From: Streptomyces violaceusniger
Lineage (GTDB): Bacteria; Actinomycetota; Actinomycetes; Streptomycetales; Streptomycetaceae
Direction: 5' to 3'
DNA: 64,000 nt
Assembly: GCA_005405945.1 (NCBI GenBank)
Contig: BJHW01000001.1
Span: forward strand, 5,270,001 to 5,334,000
The notes beneath the pieces are model-generated. The model did not search any database. It was not told where the DNA came from and saw nothing but the letters and a program-made list of their open reading frames with translations. The position numbers were made by a program, and so were the translations under genes. Shown piece after piece: positions 27,468 to 35,878 of the stretch. Position 1 is the stretch's first letter. Every line of letters starts with the position of its first letter.

Positions 27468-28144
27468 ATGTCCTTCTGCGTTGGCGCGCGTGAATCCGTC
27501 ACACCAGCAGACTTCGCCACGCCCGGCTTGGTTGCGCCACCGCCGTGTGACTCGCGTTGCCCTGGAACCCCGTCGAGCACCGAATCGCCCCCGGCCGCCG
27601 GGCCGATCAGATCGGCGAGCCGCCGCAGCCCCCGGTGGGCGGCGGTGCGCACCGCACCGGGCCGCTTGCCCAGCACCGCGGCCGCGCTCTTGGCGTCCAG
27701 GCCCAGGACCACCCGGAGCACCACCGCCTCGGCCTGGTCCTGCGGCAGCTGGGAGATCAGCCCGAGCGCCTTGCCGGTGCCGATGGCTTCCATCGCCTCA
27801 CCGGCCGTGTCCGCGTCAGACGGCCGGAACTCCAGCTCCGACTCGTCGCCGCCGATGGCCGGGCGGCGGCCGCGCATCCGTATGTGGTCCAGCGCGCGGT
27901 TGCGGGCTATCCGGGCCGCCCAGCCCCGGAAACGATCCGCGTCTCCGTTGAATCGGTGGAGGTCACGGGCTATTTGCAGCCAAGCTTCCGAGGTGATGTC
28001 CTCCGCGTCTCCATCGCCGACCAGCGTGCGTACGTAGCCGAGGAGGCGAGGGTGCACGGACCGGTAGACGGTCCGGAAGGCGGTCTCGTCCCCTTCCTGC
28101 GCCGCGAGCACCGCGGCGGTCAGTTCCGCGTCGTCCCCCTGCAC
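27464..28144 (-). CDS. ECF-type RNA polymerase sigma factor
   Basis: About 226 residues from GTG 28144 behind AGGAAGAG; the open frame extends further upstream. Region 2 has VYRSVHPRLLGYVRTLVGD, EDITSEAWLQIARDL and FRGWAARIARNRALDHIR. Region 4 has LPQDQAEAVVLRVVLGLDAK with the helix-turn-helix AAVLGKRPGAVRTAAHRGLRRL. The C-terminal tail is Gly-rich. It is translationally coupled to the single-pass membrane protein that follows. Confidence 0.9.
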   Translation of the reverse strand: MQGDDAELTAAVLAAQEGDETAFRTVYRSVHPRLLGYVRTLVGDGDAEDITSEAWLQIARDLHRFNGDADRFRGWAARIARNRALDHIRMRGRRPAIGGDESELEFRPSDADTAGEAMEAIGTGKALGLISQLPQDQAEAVVLRVVLGLDAKSAAAVLGKRPGAVRTAAHRGLRRLADLIGPAAGGDSVLDGVPGQRESHGGGATKPGVAKSAGVTDSRAPTQKDM

Positions 28145-28205
28145 GCTCTCTTCCTGCCCCACTCGGAGAATCCGTGGTCCAGTCGATTCCGGCGTAACCC
28201 GCGGG

Positions 28206-29240
28206 CTAGCCCTGCCCGTAGGGCGGGTACTGCTGACCGGGCTGGCCGGGCGGCGGGGTCGGCGGCATCTGAGGGGCACCATACGGGGTGGAGCCGGGGG
28301 CCGGGGAGCCGTACGGGTTCGGAGAAGGCATCCCGTACGGGGCCGGGCCGGCCATCTGCGGGGGCAGCGAGGCCCGCTGCTCCTGCATCGCGGTGATCTG
28401 CCGGACCAGCAGCAGCGCCAGGACCGCCGCGGCCATGAAGATCACGATGGCGAACATGTCGAAGGCCAGGATGGAGTGCAGGCTCTCGATGTCGCTCTTC
28501 GCCTCCGAGGGAGTAGGGGAGTAGTCGTCGCCCTCCACCTTGCCCCGCAGCAGGTTGTACCGGATCCCGCCGACGGCGTTGGTGACCAGCGCCACGATCC
28601 AGGCGACCCACCATCCGTTGAGCATCCCGCGGCTGACGGCGTGCGGCCCCTGCGGGGAGCTGGCGCGCCAGATGTCGTTGGCGATCTGCTTGGGGAACCA
28701 GAGGTTGACCACCGGGGTGAACCACGAACCGGCCGCCCAGCCGCTGCTGAAGCGGTGCTGACCGGGCGCGAAGACCTCGGCGTTCAGCCGCAGCCGCCGG
28801 AACCAGATCGCCCAGACCACGGCGATCGCGACGGTGAGCAGCGAGTAGATGACCTGCGCCGTGGTGAACATGTCGTCGGCGTCGTTGAGGTCGTCCTCGG
28901 TGATGGAGACCGACTTGCCCTCGACCGCGTCCAGCATGTCCCCGATCACGCTGTACTGGCCGGATCGCGCCACCAGGAGGAAGATGAGCGCGGGCAGCGC
29001 CACCCCGAACAGCGCGACGAGCGTGGTGGAAAGCCCGCGCCGCAGATCGACCCCGCCGGTCGGCATGCCCATCGGCGGAGCGGCCGGGTAGCCGCCGGGC
29101 ATCGGCGGCCCCTGCGGCGGGACGGACGGCTGGTGCGGGGGGCCGGATGGCTGCTGGAGCTGCTGCTGGTAGGTCCCGCATGCGGCACAGCGCCCGTCGG
29201 GGCCGACGGCGACAGCGCGGCAGTTCCCACACGGATACAT
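28206..29240 (-). CDS. DUF4328 membrane protein with N-terminal zinc ribbon
   Basis: 344 residues from ATG 29240. MYPCGNCRAV...GRCAACG forms a CxxC/CxxC zinc ribbon. A Pro/Gly-rich linker leads to four membrane helices with the DUF4328 signatures FSSGWAAGSWFTPVVNLWFP and IANDIWRAS. The tail is Pro/Gly/Tyr-rich and low-complexity. The function of the family is unknown. It is separated from the sigma gene by about 60 bp in the same direction, so co-transcription is possible. Confidence 0.88.
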   Translation of the reverse strand: MYPCGNCRAVAVGPDGRCAACGTYQQQLQQPSGPPHQPSVPPQGPPMPGGYPAAPPMGMPTGGVDLRRGLSTTLVALFGVALPALIFLLVARSGQYSVIGDMLDAVEGKSVSITEDDLNDADDMFTTAQVIYSLLTVAIAVVWAIWFRRLRLNAEVFAPGQHRFSSGWAAGSWFTPVVNLWFPKQIANDIWRASSPQGPHAVSRGMLNGWWVAWIVALVTNAVGGIRYNLLRGKVEGDDYSPTPSEAKSDIESLHSILAFDMFAIVIFMAAAVLALLLVRQITAMQEQRASLPPQMAGPAPYGMPSPNPYGSPAPGSTPYGAPQMPPTPPPGQPGQQYPPYGQG

Positions 29241-29404
29241 GGTCTTTTGAGTCCCCCTGGGAACGTGACCGCTCCGGGCCACGCGAGAAAATGAGCCTCT
29301 GACCGCGCCCAGAGCGCGGACCTGCACGTTACGGGCATCCGACCGGTCCCGTCCAGAGCGGAACGAGCCCCGGACAGCGGGGTGAAGTCCCCGGTTTCGT
29401 CCAA

Positions 29405-29530
29405 GGGGAGGTGTGACGCAATCGAGGCGTGCGACGCTGTAAGGGGTACGAGCCTCTTGCGGGCTCTCCTGATCGACGGTCGGGGCCTCTCCTGTGGGGG
29501 TGGCGGCCCCGACCGTCCTTCTTTTCTCCC
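29405..29530 (+). ncRNA. Candidate orphan small RNA with intrinsic terminator
   Basis: A perfect 12-bp stem, ACGGTCGGGGCC (29476-29487) with GGCCCCGACCGT (29505-29516), is followed on the plus strand by CCTTCTTTTCTCCC. No plus-strand gene lies upstream, because the neighbours on both sides are leftward. Just before it GAGCC...GGCTC can form another hairpin. This is what a short independently transcribed RNA would look like. The promoter is not clear, and a terminator serving the GH20 gene is unlikely because the U-rich side is wrong. The rest of the 29241-29614 gap shows nothing more. Confidence 0.35.
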
Positions 29531-29614
29531 TCGCGGAACGCCTTCCCCTCGGAACGCCTTTCTCCCTCTCGGAACGCCCCAGGAGCGCGCGCTCGGCCCC
29601 CGGTGGCCCCGCGC

Positions 29615-31264
29615 TCAGACCCCCAGCCGCTCCGCGAGCCGGGTGAATTCGGACCAGCTCAGCGGCGGCTTCCTGGGGTTCCACACCCGCTGTGCCAGCG
29701 CCGCGAGCGGCAGCCGGATGCCCTGGGCCACCTGGACGGGGGTCTGTGCCTGCGGCTGGTCGCCCCAGATGGCGAGGCGGGCGCCGAGGATCCGGTCGGG
29801 TCCGGTCAGGCTCTTGTCGGCGATGGGCGTGGAGTCGCGCAGCACCGCCGGGGACCAGTCCCGGTAAATGCGTTCCCCGGTCGGATAGGTGAAGCCGCCG
29901 GGCTCGCCGAGCACGTAATAGAGGAAGGAGTCGTTGAGGTTGACCACCTTGCGGCCCTCCTTCAGATACTCCAGCGGCTGCCGCGCCGTCTCCTTCAGCC
30001 GTCCCGTCCAGTACTCGACCTCGATGTTCTTGTCGGGCTTGACGACGCCGCCCGCGAAGAAGCCGTCGTTCCACGCCTTGGGCCGCTTGCCGAGCTGCCG
30101 CGCGAGCCGGGCCCGGTCGTTCAGCCAGCCGGTGACCAGATCCTGCACCCGGGCGCTGGGGCCGTACTTCTTCTCGGCGGCGGCCACCAGCTTGGGGAAC
30201 GACGCCTGGGGGTCCTTGACGGTCAGCGCGAGGTACTCATCCGCGCCCAGGTGCCACCAGCGGCCGGGGAAGAGGGGGGCGTACTCGCGCATCAGGTCAT
30301 CGACGATGCGGGCCGCGGCCGGATTGGAGATGTCCACCGAGCCCTGGAAGGGGGTGCCGCCCGCGTTGCGCAGCTGGAGCTGGGGATGGGCCCGGATGAC
30401 GGCGCCGAGGTGGCCGGGTGAGTCGATCTCGGGGATGAGGGTGATGTGCAGCCGCCGCCCGAGCGCGACGATCTGCCGGACCTGGTCCTTGGTGAGGTAC
30501 TGGGACGAGACGATCTCGGGGTGGCTGGTGCTCTGGATGCGGAAGCCCTGATCGTCCGAGAAGTGCAGGGCCAGCTGGTTGAGCTTGAGATCGGCCATCT
30601 GGCGCATCCGGGCCTCGATCCACCCGACCGAGAAGAATTTGCGCGCGATGTCCAGGTTGAGGCCGCGCTGGGCGCGGCCGGGCCGGTCGTGGATCACGCC
30701 CTCGGGGAGGCGGCCGCCGGAGCGCAGGGCCTGTTTCACGGTGCGGGTGCCGTAGAAGACGCCCGCGTCGGCCGGGCCGGTGATCCGGGCGCGGCCGCCC
30801 GCCACCGTCAGGGTGTACGCCTCGCCGCCGCCGCTCTCCTTCGGGGCGAGGGCCAGGGAGAGGTCACCGCGCCGGGCGGGTCCTGAGGTGGTGCGCAGCC
30901 CCAGCTCCGCGGCGATCATGCGGGCCTCGTCGGCGAGCGGGCCCTTGAGGTCGGCCACCACCCGGCTGCCGTTGCCGGGGCGCCAGCCGGGGCCCGAGGC
31001 CGGGGTGAAGTCGCGGACGGAGGGGATGGTGCGGGGCGGCGCGGAGGCCGCCGTGCCGTGCGGCGGCACGGCCGAGGGGGACCGCGCCGAGGTGGCCGTC
31101 GTGGCGTGGGGCGAGGACTGCGCGGGCGAGGAGCGGGTGCCCGCCGGGCGCTGCCCGCCCTCCGTCTGCTGACAGCCGAGGGCTGTCAGGACGAGCGTGG
31201 CGACGGCCCCCGCGACGAGACCGCGGACGCAGGACGCCTTGGTGGCTCTGAGCGGCAATCCCAT
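29615..31264 (-). CDS. Beta-N-acetylhexosaminidase lipoprotein (GH20)
   Basis: 549 residues. The lipobox LTALGC near residue 30 predicts an extracellular lipid anchor. A GH20b-like domain (about 75-190) precedes the catalytic barrel with LNLDIARKFFSVGWIE, LHFSDDQGFRI, EIDSPGH and the Asp-Glu catalytic pair in HLGADEYL (about residue 345). It cleaves terminal GlcNAc from chitin oligomers or peptidoglycan fragments. It is a monocistronic leftward unit. Confidence 0.92.
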   Translation of the reverse strand: MGLPLRATKASCVRGLVAGAVATLVLTALGCQQTEGGQRPAGTRSSPAQSSPHATTATSARSPSAVPPHGTAASAPPRTIPSVRDFTPASGPGWRPGNGSRVVADLKGPLADEARMIAAELGLRTTSGPARRGDLSLALAPKESGGGEAYTLTVAGGRARITGPADAGVFYGTRTVKQALRSGGRLPEGVIHDRPGRAQRGLNLDIARKFFSVGWIEARMRQMADLKLNQLALHFSDDQGFRIQSTSHPEIVSSQYLTKDQVRQIVALGRRLHITLIPEIDSPGHLGAVIRAHPQLQLRNAGGTPFQGSVDISNPAAARIVDDLMREYAPLFPGRWWHLGADEYLALTVKDPQASFPKLVAAAEKKYGPSARVQDLVTGWLNDRARLARQLGKRPKAWNDGFFAGGVVKPDKNIEVEYWTGRLKETARQPLEYLKEGRKVVNLNDSFLYYVLGEPGGFTYPTGERIYRDWSPAVLRDSTPIADKSLTGPDRILGARLAIWGDQPQAQTPVQVAQGIRLPLAALAQRVWNPRKPPLSWSEFTRLAERLGV

Positions 31265-31501
31265 GGCGGTGTACCTCCTCCTCGGGCCCTCCCCGCTTCA
31301 GGCGTTCGGCCGCTTTTGGCCGAAAAACGCCCTGCGCCCCGAATGCCGTCCACCGCATACGGTAAAACCACCTCGTTCGGGTGATATCGCGTTCCCTCCG
31401 GCACGCCTACCTCCCCGCCTCGTTAGCGTGTACTGCTCACACGCCCAGCCCATGTGTCCCACGCCTCCCCCGGGTCCGTTCCTCCCGGGCGTCCGTATCC
31501 C

Positions 31502-32074
31502 ATGCGCGCCTCATGCGTGTCCGAGGAGTCCACGCTGTCCAGGTCCAGGTCCCGCGCCGCCGCCTCCCGCCTCGACCGGCTCAACACCGCCCCCGCCGAC
31601 GCGGCCGAGGCCGCGCTCCTCTCCTGTTGCGGCAGCCGCCGCTGGGCCCGGCTGATCGCGGCCCACCGCCCGTACCCGGATCTGGAGGCGCTGCTGGCCG
31701 CCGGGGACGAGGCCAGCTATGACCTCACCCCCGCCGATCTGGACGAGGCGCTGGCGGACGAGTCGGTCGTCGGCCATGAGCTGCCGCCCGCGGACAGCCT
31801 GGGGTCGCCGGCCGCGCACACCGCGCTCCAGGCCGCGCACGACGCGTACGAGCGTCGATTCGGTCACGTTTTCGTCATCTGTCTGGATGGTCTGCCGCCC
31901 GAGGAGCGGCTGGACCGGCTGCTGACCGGGATCCGGGACCGGCTGGGCAACGAGTGGGAGCGGGAGCGGGACAACACCGCGGAGGAGCTGCGGCGCATCG
32001 CCCGGGGCAGACTGGTCCGGCTGGCCGAGAATCCGGCGCGCCTGCCGGAAGTGCCGGGGTTCCGGATCGCGTGA
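31502..32074 (+). CDS. 2-oxo-4-hydroxy-4-carboxy-5-ureidoimidazoline (OHCU) decarboxylase family protein
   Basis: About 190 residues; the start is uncertain (31502 chosen, 31454 possible). Family blocks are RLNTAPADAAEAALLSCCGS near the N-terminus, HRPYPDLEALLAAGDEASYDL, and AYERRFGHVFVICLDGLPPEE followed by RLGNEWERERDNTAEELRRIA. The family completes urate breakdown to S-allantoin. No urate oxidase or transthyretin-like HIU hydrolase gene is adjacent. The stop codon lies inside a tandem repeat. Confidence 0.8.
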   Translation: MRASCVSEESTLSRSRSRAAASRLDRLNTAPADAAEAALLSCCGSRRWARLIAAHRPYPDLEALLAAGDEASYDLTPADLDEALADESVVGHELPPADSLGSPAAHTALQAAHDAYERRFGHVFVICLDGLPPEERLDRLLTGIRDRLGNEWERERDNTAEELRRIARGRLVRLAENPARLPEVPGFRIA

Positions 32075-32177
32075 TCGCCCGCCGCCGCGTGACCGCCCAT
32101 CGCCGCGTGACCGCCCGCCGTCGCGTGTTCGCCTGTCGCCGCAGGACCGCCTGTCCGTGATCGCGTGATCGCCCGTC
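32066..32177 (+). repeat. 18-bp tandem array containing the stop codon of the OHCU decarboxylase gene
   Basis: Units ATCGCGTGATCGCCCGCC (32066-32083, including the stop TGA at 32072-32074), then 32084-32101, 32102-32119, 32120-32137 and 32138-32155 follow head to tail, decaying with distance. A last copy almost identical to the first lies at 32160-32177 after a 4-bp offset. The first three and the last copy keep CG(T)GA. Confidence 0.8.
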
Positions 32178-32324
32178 CGTGCTTGATCGATCACACTTGA
32201 GCCCCCCGGCCGGACCCTCCGACAACACGTCGGTACGATGGCCAGGGCCGGTGGACCGTACCCGGCCGGGCCCGACCGACCGTGAAGCCGGCAGGCCCCA
32301 ATCCCGCTTCCGGAGGGTTTTTCC

Positions 32325-32705
32325 GTGCCGGCTGGAACGCTGTATCGCGGCCGGGAAGGCATGTGGTCCTGGGTGGCTCACCGAGTCACCGGCGTCCTCA
32401 TCTTCTTCTTCCTGTTCGTACACGTGCTGGACACCTCGCTGGTCCGCGTCTCGCCCGAGGCGTACGACGACGTGGTCGCCACGTACAAGAATCCCGTCGT
32501 GAACCTGATGGAGTACGGCCTGGTGGCCGCCATCCTGTTTCACGCCCTCAACGGCCTTCGCGTCATCGCCGTCGACTTCTGGTCCAAGGGCGCGAGGTAC
32601 CAGCGCCAGATGCTCTGGGGCGTCGTCGGTATCTGGGTCGTGCTGATGGCCGGTGCCTTCTACCCGGTCCTCCAGCACACGCTGCGCGAACTGTTCGGGA
32701 GCTGA
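32325..32705 (+). CDS. sdhC: Succinate dehydrogenase cytochrome b556 subunit
   Basis: 126 residues from GTG 32325 behind CGGAGGG. It has three membrane helices: MWSWVAHRVTGVLIFFFLFVH, with Ser/His positions typical for quinone and haem binding, LVAAILFHALNGLRVIAVDF with a second haem-ligand His, and IWVVLMAGAFYPVL. It anchors SdhAB in complex II. It is the first gene of sdhCDAB. TACGAT at 32234-32239 is a possible -10 box about 85 bp upstream. Confidence 0.93.
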   Translation: MPAGTLYRGREGMWSWVAHRVTGVLIFFFLFVHVLDTSLVRVSPEAYDDVVATYKNPVVNLMEYGLVAAILFHALNGLRVIAVDFWSKGARYQRQMLWGVVGIWVVLMAGAFYPVLQHTLRELFGS

Positions 32706-32710
32706 CGCAC

Positions 32711-33181
32711 ATGTCCGCCGAGACCACCACCCCCGCGAGCGACGCGGTCAGCGCGTACGACGTGGATCATCCGGCCCCGGTCATCGAGCCGCCGCGGGCC
32801 CGCACCCGCAAGACGCCCAGGGCGACCCGGACGAACTTCGAGATGTACGGCTGGCTCTTCATGCGCCTGTCCGGCGTCCTGCTGGTCGTCCTGGTCCTGG
32901 GCCATCTGCTGATCCAGCTGGTGCTGGACGGCGGTGTCACCAAGATCGGCTTCGCCTTCGTGGCCGGCCGCTGGGCCTCGCCGTTCTGGCAGGCATGGGA
33001 TCTGATCATGCTCTGGCTCGCCACGCTGCACGGCGCGAACGGCCTGCGCACGATCATCAACGACTACGCGGAGCGGGACAACACCCGCCTGTGGCTGAAG
33101 GCGCTGCTCTACACGGCGGCGGGATTCACCATCGTGCTCGGCACTCTGGTGATCTTCACCTTCGACCCGAACATCCGCTAG
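32711..33181 (+). CDS. sdhD: Succinate dehydrogenase hydrophobic membrane anchor subunit
   Basis: 156 residues starting 5 bp after sdhC. A soluble, Pro/Arg-rich N-terminal stretch (about 45 residues) precedes three helices: WLFMRLSGVLLVVLVLGHLL, WDLIMLWLATLHGANGLRTI and LYTAAGFTIVLGTLVIFTF. Conserved Arg/Ser near the first helix and the His of LHGANG fit the quinone/haem site. It pairs with SdhC. Confidence 0.92.
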   Translation: MSAETTTPASDAVSAYDVDHPAPVIEPPRARTRKTPRATRTNFEMYGWLFMRLSGVLLVVLVLGHLLIQLVLDGGVTKIGFAFVAGRWASPFWQAWDLIMLWLATLHGANGLRTIINDYAERDNTRLWLKALLYTAAGFTIVLGTLVIFTFDPNIR

Positions 33182-33205
33182 GCCCCGGGGCTGAGGTATC
33201 CACTC

Positions 33206-34960
33206 ATGAAGATCCACAAGTACGACACCGTCATCGTCGGCGCCGGCGGGGCCGGGATGCGCGCGGCCATCGAGTCGACCAAGCGCAGCCGCACCGCGGT
33301 GCTCACCAAGCTCTACCCGACCCGGTCCCACACCGGCGCCGCGCAGGGCGGCATGGCCGCCGCCCTCGCCAACGTCGAGGAGGACAACTGGGAGTGGCAC
33401 ACCTTCGACACGATCAAGGGCGGTGACTACCTGGTCGACCAGGACGCCGCCGAGATCCTGGCGAAGGAGGCCATCGACTCGGTCCTGGACCTCGAGAAGA
33501 TGGGCCTGCCGTTCAACCGGACCCCGAACGGCACCATCGACCAGCGCCGCTTCGGCGGCCACAGCCGCAACCACGGCGAGGCCCCGGTCCGGCGGTCCTG
33601 CTACGCCTCGGACCGCACCGGTCACATGATCCTCCAGACGCTGTACCAGAACTGCGTCAAGGAGGGCGTGGAGTTCTACAACGAGTTCTACGTCCTGGAC
33701 CTGCTGATGAGCGAGGTCGACGGGGTCAAGCGCACCGCCGGTGTGGTGGCGTACGAGCTGGCCACCGGCGAGCTGCACGTCTTCCAGGCCAAGGCCGTCG
33801 TCTTCGCCTCCGGCGGCTGCGGCAAGTTCTTCAAGGTGACCTCCAACGCCCACACCCTCACCGGTGACGGCCAGGCGGTCGCCTACCGGCGCGGGCTGCC
33901 GCTGGAGGACATGGAGTTCTTCCAGTTCCACCCGACCGGCATCTGGCGCATGGGCATCCTGCTGACGGAGGGCGCCCGCGGTGAGGGCGGCATCCTCCGC
34001 AACAAGGACGGCGAGCGCTTCATGGAGAAGTACGCGCCGGTCATGAAGGACCTCGCCTCGCGCGACGTGGTCTCGCGGTCGATCTACACGGAGATCCGCG
34101 AGGGCCGCGGCTGCGGTCCCGAGGGCGACCACGTCTACCTGGACCTCACCCACCTGCCGCCGGAGCAGCTGGACGCCAAGCTGCCCGACATCACCGAGTT
34201 CGCGCGGACGTACCTGGGCATCGAGCCGTACACGGACCCGATCCCGATCCAGCCGACCGCGCACTACACGATGGGCGGCATCCCGACCAACGTCCAGGGC
34301 GAGGTGCTGGCGGACAACGACACCGTCGTGCCGGGCCTGTACGCGGCCGGCGAGGTCGCCTGCGTCTCGGTGCACGGCGCCAACCGCCTGGGCACCAACT
34401 CGCTGCTCGACATCAACGTCTTCGGCCGCCGGGCGGGCATCGCCGCCGCGGAGTACGCCGCCACGGCCGACTTCGTCGAGCTCCCGGAGGACCCGGCCGG
34501 GTTCGTCCAGGCACAGGTCGAGAACCTGCGCGACGCGACCGGCACCGAGCGGGTCACCGAGGTCCGCAAGGCGCTCCAGGAGACCATGGACAAGAACGTC
34601 ATGGTCTTCCGCACCGAGCAGACGCTCAAGGAGGCCGTCGAGGAGATCGGCCACCTGCGCGAGCGCTACAAGAACGTCAGCGTCCAGGACAAGGGCAAGC
34701 GGTTCAACACCGATCTGCTGGAGGCCATCGAGCTGGGCAACCTGCTCGACCTGGCCGAGGTCATGGCCATCTCCGCCCTGGCCCGCAAGGAGTCGCGCGG
34801 CGGCCACTACCGCGAGGACTACCCGAACCGCGACGACGTCAACTTCATGCGGCACACCATGGCGTACCGAGAGGTGGGCGCGGACGGCTCCGAGTCCATC
34901 CGCCTCGACTACAAGCCGGTCGTGCAGACCCGCTACCAGCCGATGGAGCGTAAGTACTGA
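33206..34960 (+). CDS. sdhA: Succinate dehydrogenase flavoprotein subunit
   Basis: 584 residues, full length. The FAD fold starts DTVIVGAGGAGMRAAIES. The covalent-flavin His lies in SHTGAAQGGMAAAL (about residue 43). Further hallmarks are FFQFHPTGI, the catalytic-Arg region SRSIYTEIREGRG, HYTMGGIPTN and VHGANRLGTNSLLD. It oxidises succinate to fumarate in the TCA cycle. The stop overlaps the sdhB start (TGATG). Confidence 0.97.
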   Translation: MKIHKYDTVIVGAGGAGMRAAIESTKRSRTAVLTKLYPTRSHTGAAQGGMAAALANVEEDNWEWHTFDTIKGGDYLVDQDAAEILAKEAIDSVLDLEKMGLPFNRTPNGTIDQRRFGGHSRNHGEAPVRRSCYASDRTGHMILQTLYQNCVKEGVEFYNEFYVLDLLMSEVDGVKRTAGVVAYELATGELHVFQAKAVVFASGGCGKFFKVTSNAHTLTGDGQAVAYRRGLPLEDMEFFQFHPTGIWRMGILLTEGARGEGGILRNKDGERFMEKYAPVMKDLASRDVVSRSIYTEIREGRGCGPEGDHVYLDLTHLPPEQLDAKLPDITEFARTYLGIEPYTDPIPIQPTAHYTMGGIPTNVQGEVLADNDTVVPGLYAAGEVACVSVHGANRLGTNSLLDINVFGRRAGIAAAEYAATADFVELPEDPAGFVQAQVENLRDATGTERVTEVRKALQETMDKNVMVFRTEQTLKEAVEEIGHLRERYKNVSVQDKGKRFNTDLLEAIELGNLLDLAEVMAISALARKESRGGHYREDYPNRDDVNFMRHTMAYREVGADGSESIRLDYKPVVQTRYQPMERKY

Positions 34961-35733
34961 TGAGCACCCCCACGCTTGAGAAGTCCGACCAGGCCCCCGA
35001 GGCGGCCGACGCCACCGCCTCGCACCTGATCACCGTCACCTTCCGGATCCGGCGCTTCAACCCGGAGATCTCGGACCAGGCGGTCTGGGAGGACTTCCAG
35101 ATCGACATCGATCCGAAGGAGCGCGTCCTCGACGGCCTCCACAAGATCAAGTGGGAGCTGGACGGCACCCTGACCTTCCGCCGCTCCTGCGCCCACGGCA
35201 TCTGCGGGTCCGACGCGATGCGGATCAACGGCCGCAACCGGCTGGCCTGCAAGACGCTGATCAAGGACATCAGCCCGGAGAAGCCCATCACGGTCGAGCC
35301 GATCAAGGGGCTCGCGGTCCTCAAGGACCTGATCGTGGACATGGAGCCGTTCTTCCAGGCGTACCGCGATGTGATGCCCTTCCTGATCACAACGGGCAAC
35401 GAGCCGACGCGAGAGCGGCTGCAGTCCGCGGAGGACCGCGAGCGGTTCGACGACACCACCAAGTGCATCCTGTGCGCCGCGTGCACCTCGTCGTGCCCGG
35501 TGTTCTGGAACGACGGCCAGTACTTCGGCCCGGCGGCGATCGTCAACGCGCACCGCTTCATCTTCGACTCGCGTGACGAGGGTGGTGAGCAGCGGCTGGA
35601 GATCCTGAACGACAAGGACGGCGTCTGGCGCTGCCGTACGACCTTCAACTGCACGGAGGCGTGCCCGCGAGGCATCGAGGTCACGAAGGCCATCCAGGAG
35701 GTGAAGCGCGCGCTGATCACGCGGCGCTTCTGA
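34960..35733 (+). CDS. sdhB: Succinate dehydrogenase iron-sulfur subunit
   Basis: 257 residues. The plant-type [2Fe-2S] ligands are in SCAHGICGSDAM with a later RLACKTL. The bacterial-ferredoxin part has CILCAACTSSCPVFW and CTEACPRGIEV for the [4Fe-4S] and [3Fe-4S] clusters. It passes electrons from SdhA to the SdhCD quinone site. It is the last gene of the operon and is followed by a terminator. Confidence 0.97.
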   Translation: MSTPTLEKSDQAPEAADATASHLITVTFRIRRFNPEISDQAVWEDFQIDIDPKERVLDGLHKIKWELDGTLTFRRSCAHGICGSDAMRINGRNRLACKTLIKDISPEKPITVEPIKGLAVLKDLIVDMEPFFQAYRDVMPFLITTGNEPTRERLQSAEDRERFDDTTKCILCAACTSSCPVFWNDGQYFGPAAIVNAHRFIFDSRDEGGEQRLEILNDKDGVWRCRTTFNCTEACPRGIEVTKAIQEVKRALITRRF

Positions 35734-35768
35734 GGACGGCTGTGGCTCCCTAGGAGCTTGCGGGCGAG

Positions 35769-35804
35769 GGCCCCGCTTCCCGGGTTTCCGGGGGCGGGGC
35801 CTTC
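35769..35804 (+). terminator. Terminator of the sdhCDAB operon
   Basis: GGCCCCGC (35769-35776) pairs with GCGGGGCC (35794-35801) and the stem is followed by TTCGTCGTT. It lies 36 bp after the sdhB stop codon. Confidence 0.75.
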
Positions 35805-35825
35805 GTCGTTGCGAGCCGTCGAGAG

Positions 35826-35877
35826 CTATACGGCCTAGCTATACACCCTAGGTATACACATGACGTATAGTCGTGCT
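35826..35877 (+). promoter_or_regulatory. Four phased 13-bp iterons over the promoter of the VanZ/RDD gene
   Basis: Successive 13-mers CTATACGGCCTAG (35826-35838), CTATACACCCTAG (35839-35851), GTATACACATGAC (35852-35864) and GTATAGTCGTGCT (35865-35877). TATAC (35840-35844) and GTATA (35852-35856) also form an inverted repeat. TATAGT (35866-35871) is a good -10 box 7 nt before the ATG at 35879, so the mRNA is probably leaderless and the sites overlap the polymerase footprint. Confidence 0.6.
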
Positions 35878-35878
35878 C

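Noticed and set aside
28206..30074. Extension of the DUF4328 protein back to 30074
   Set aside because: The family N-terminus with the zinc ribbon starts at 29240; the extension is antisense-like and crosses the GH20 gene and the candidate RNA.
35734..35878. A riboswitch or tRNA between sdhB and the VanZ gene
   Set aside because: The interval is explained by a simple terminator hairpin and the promoter iterons; no cloverleaf or known aptamer core is visible.
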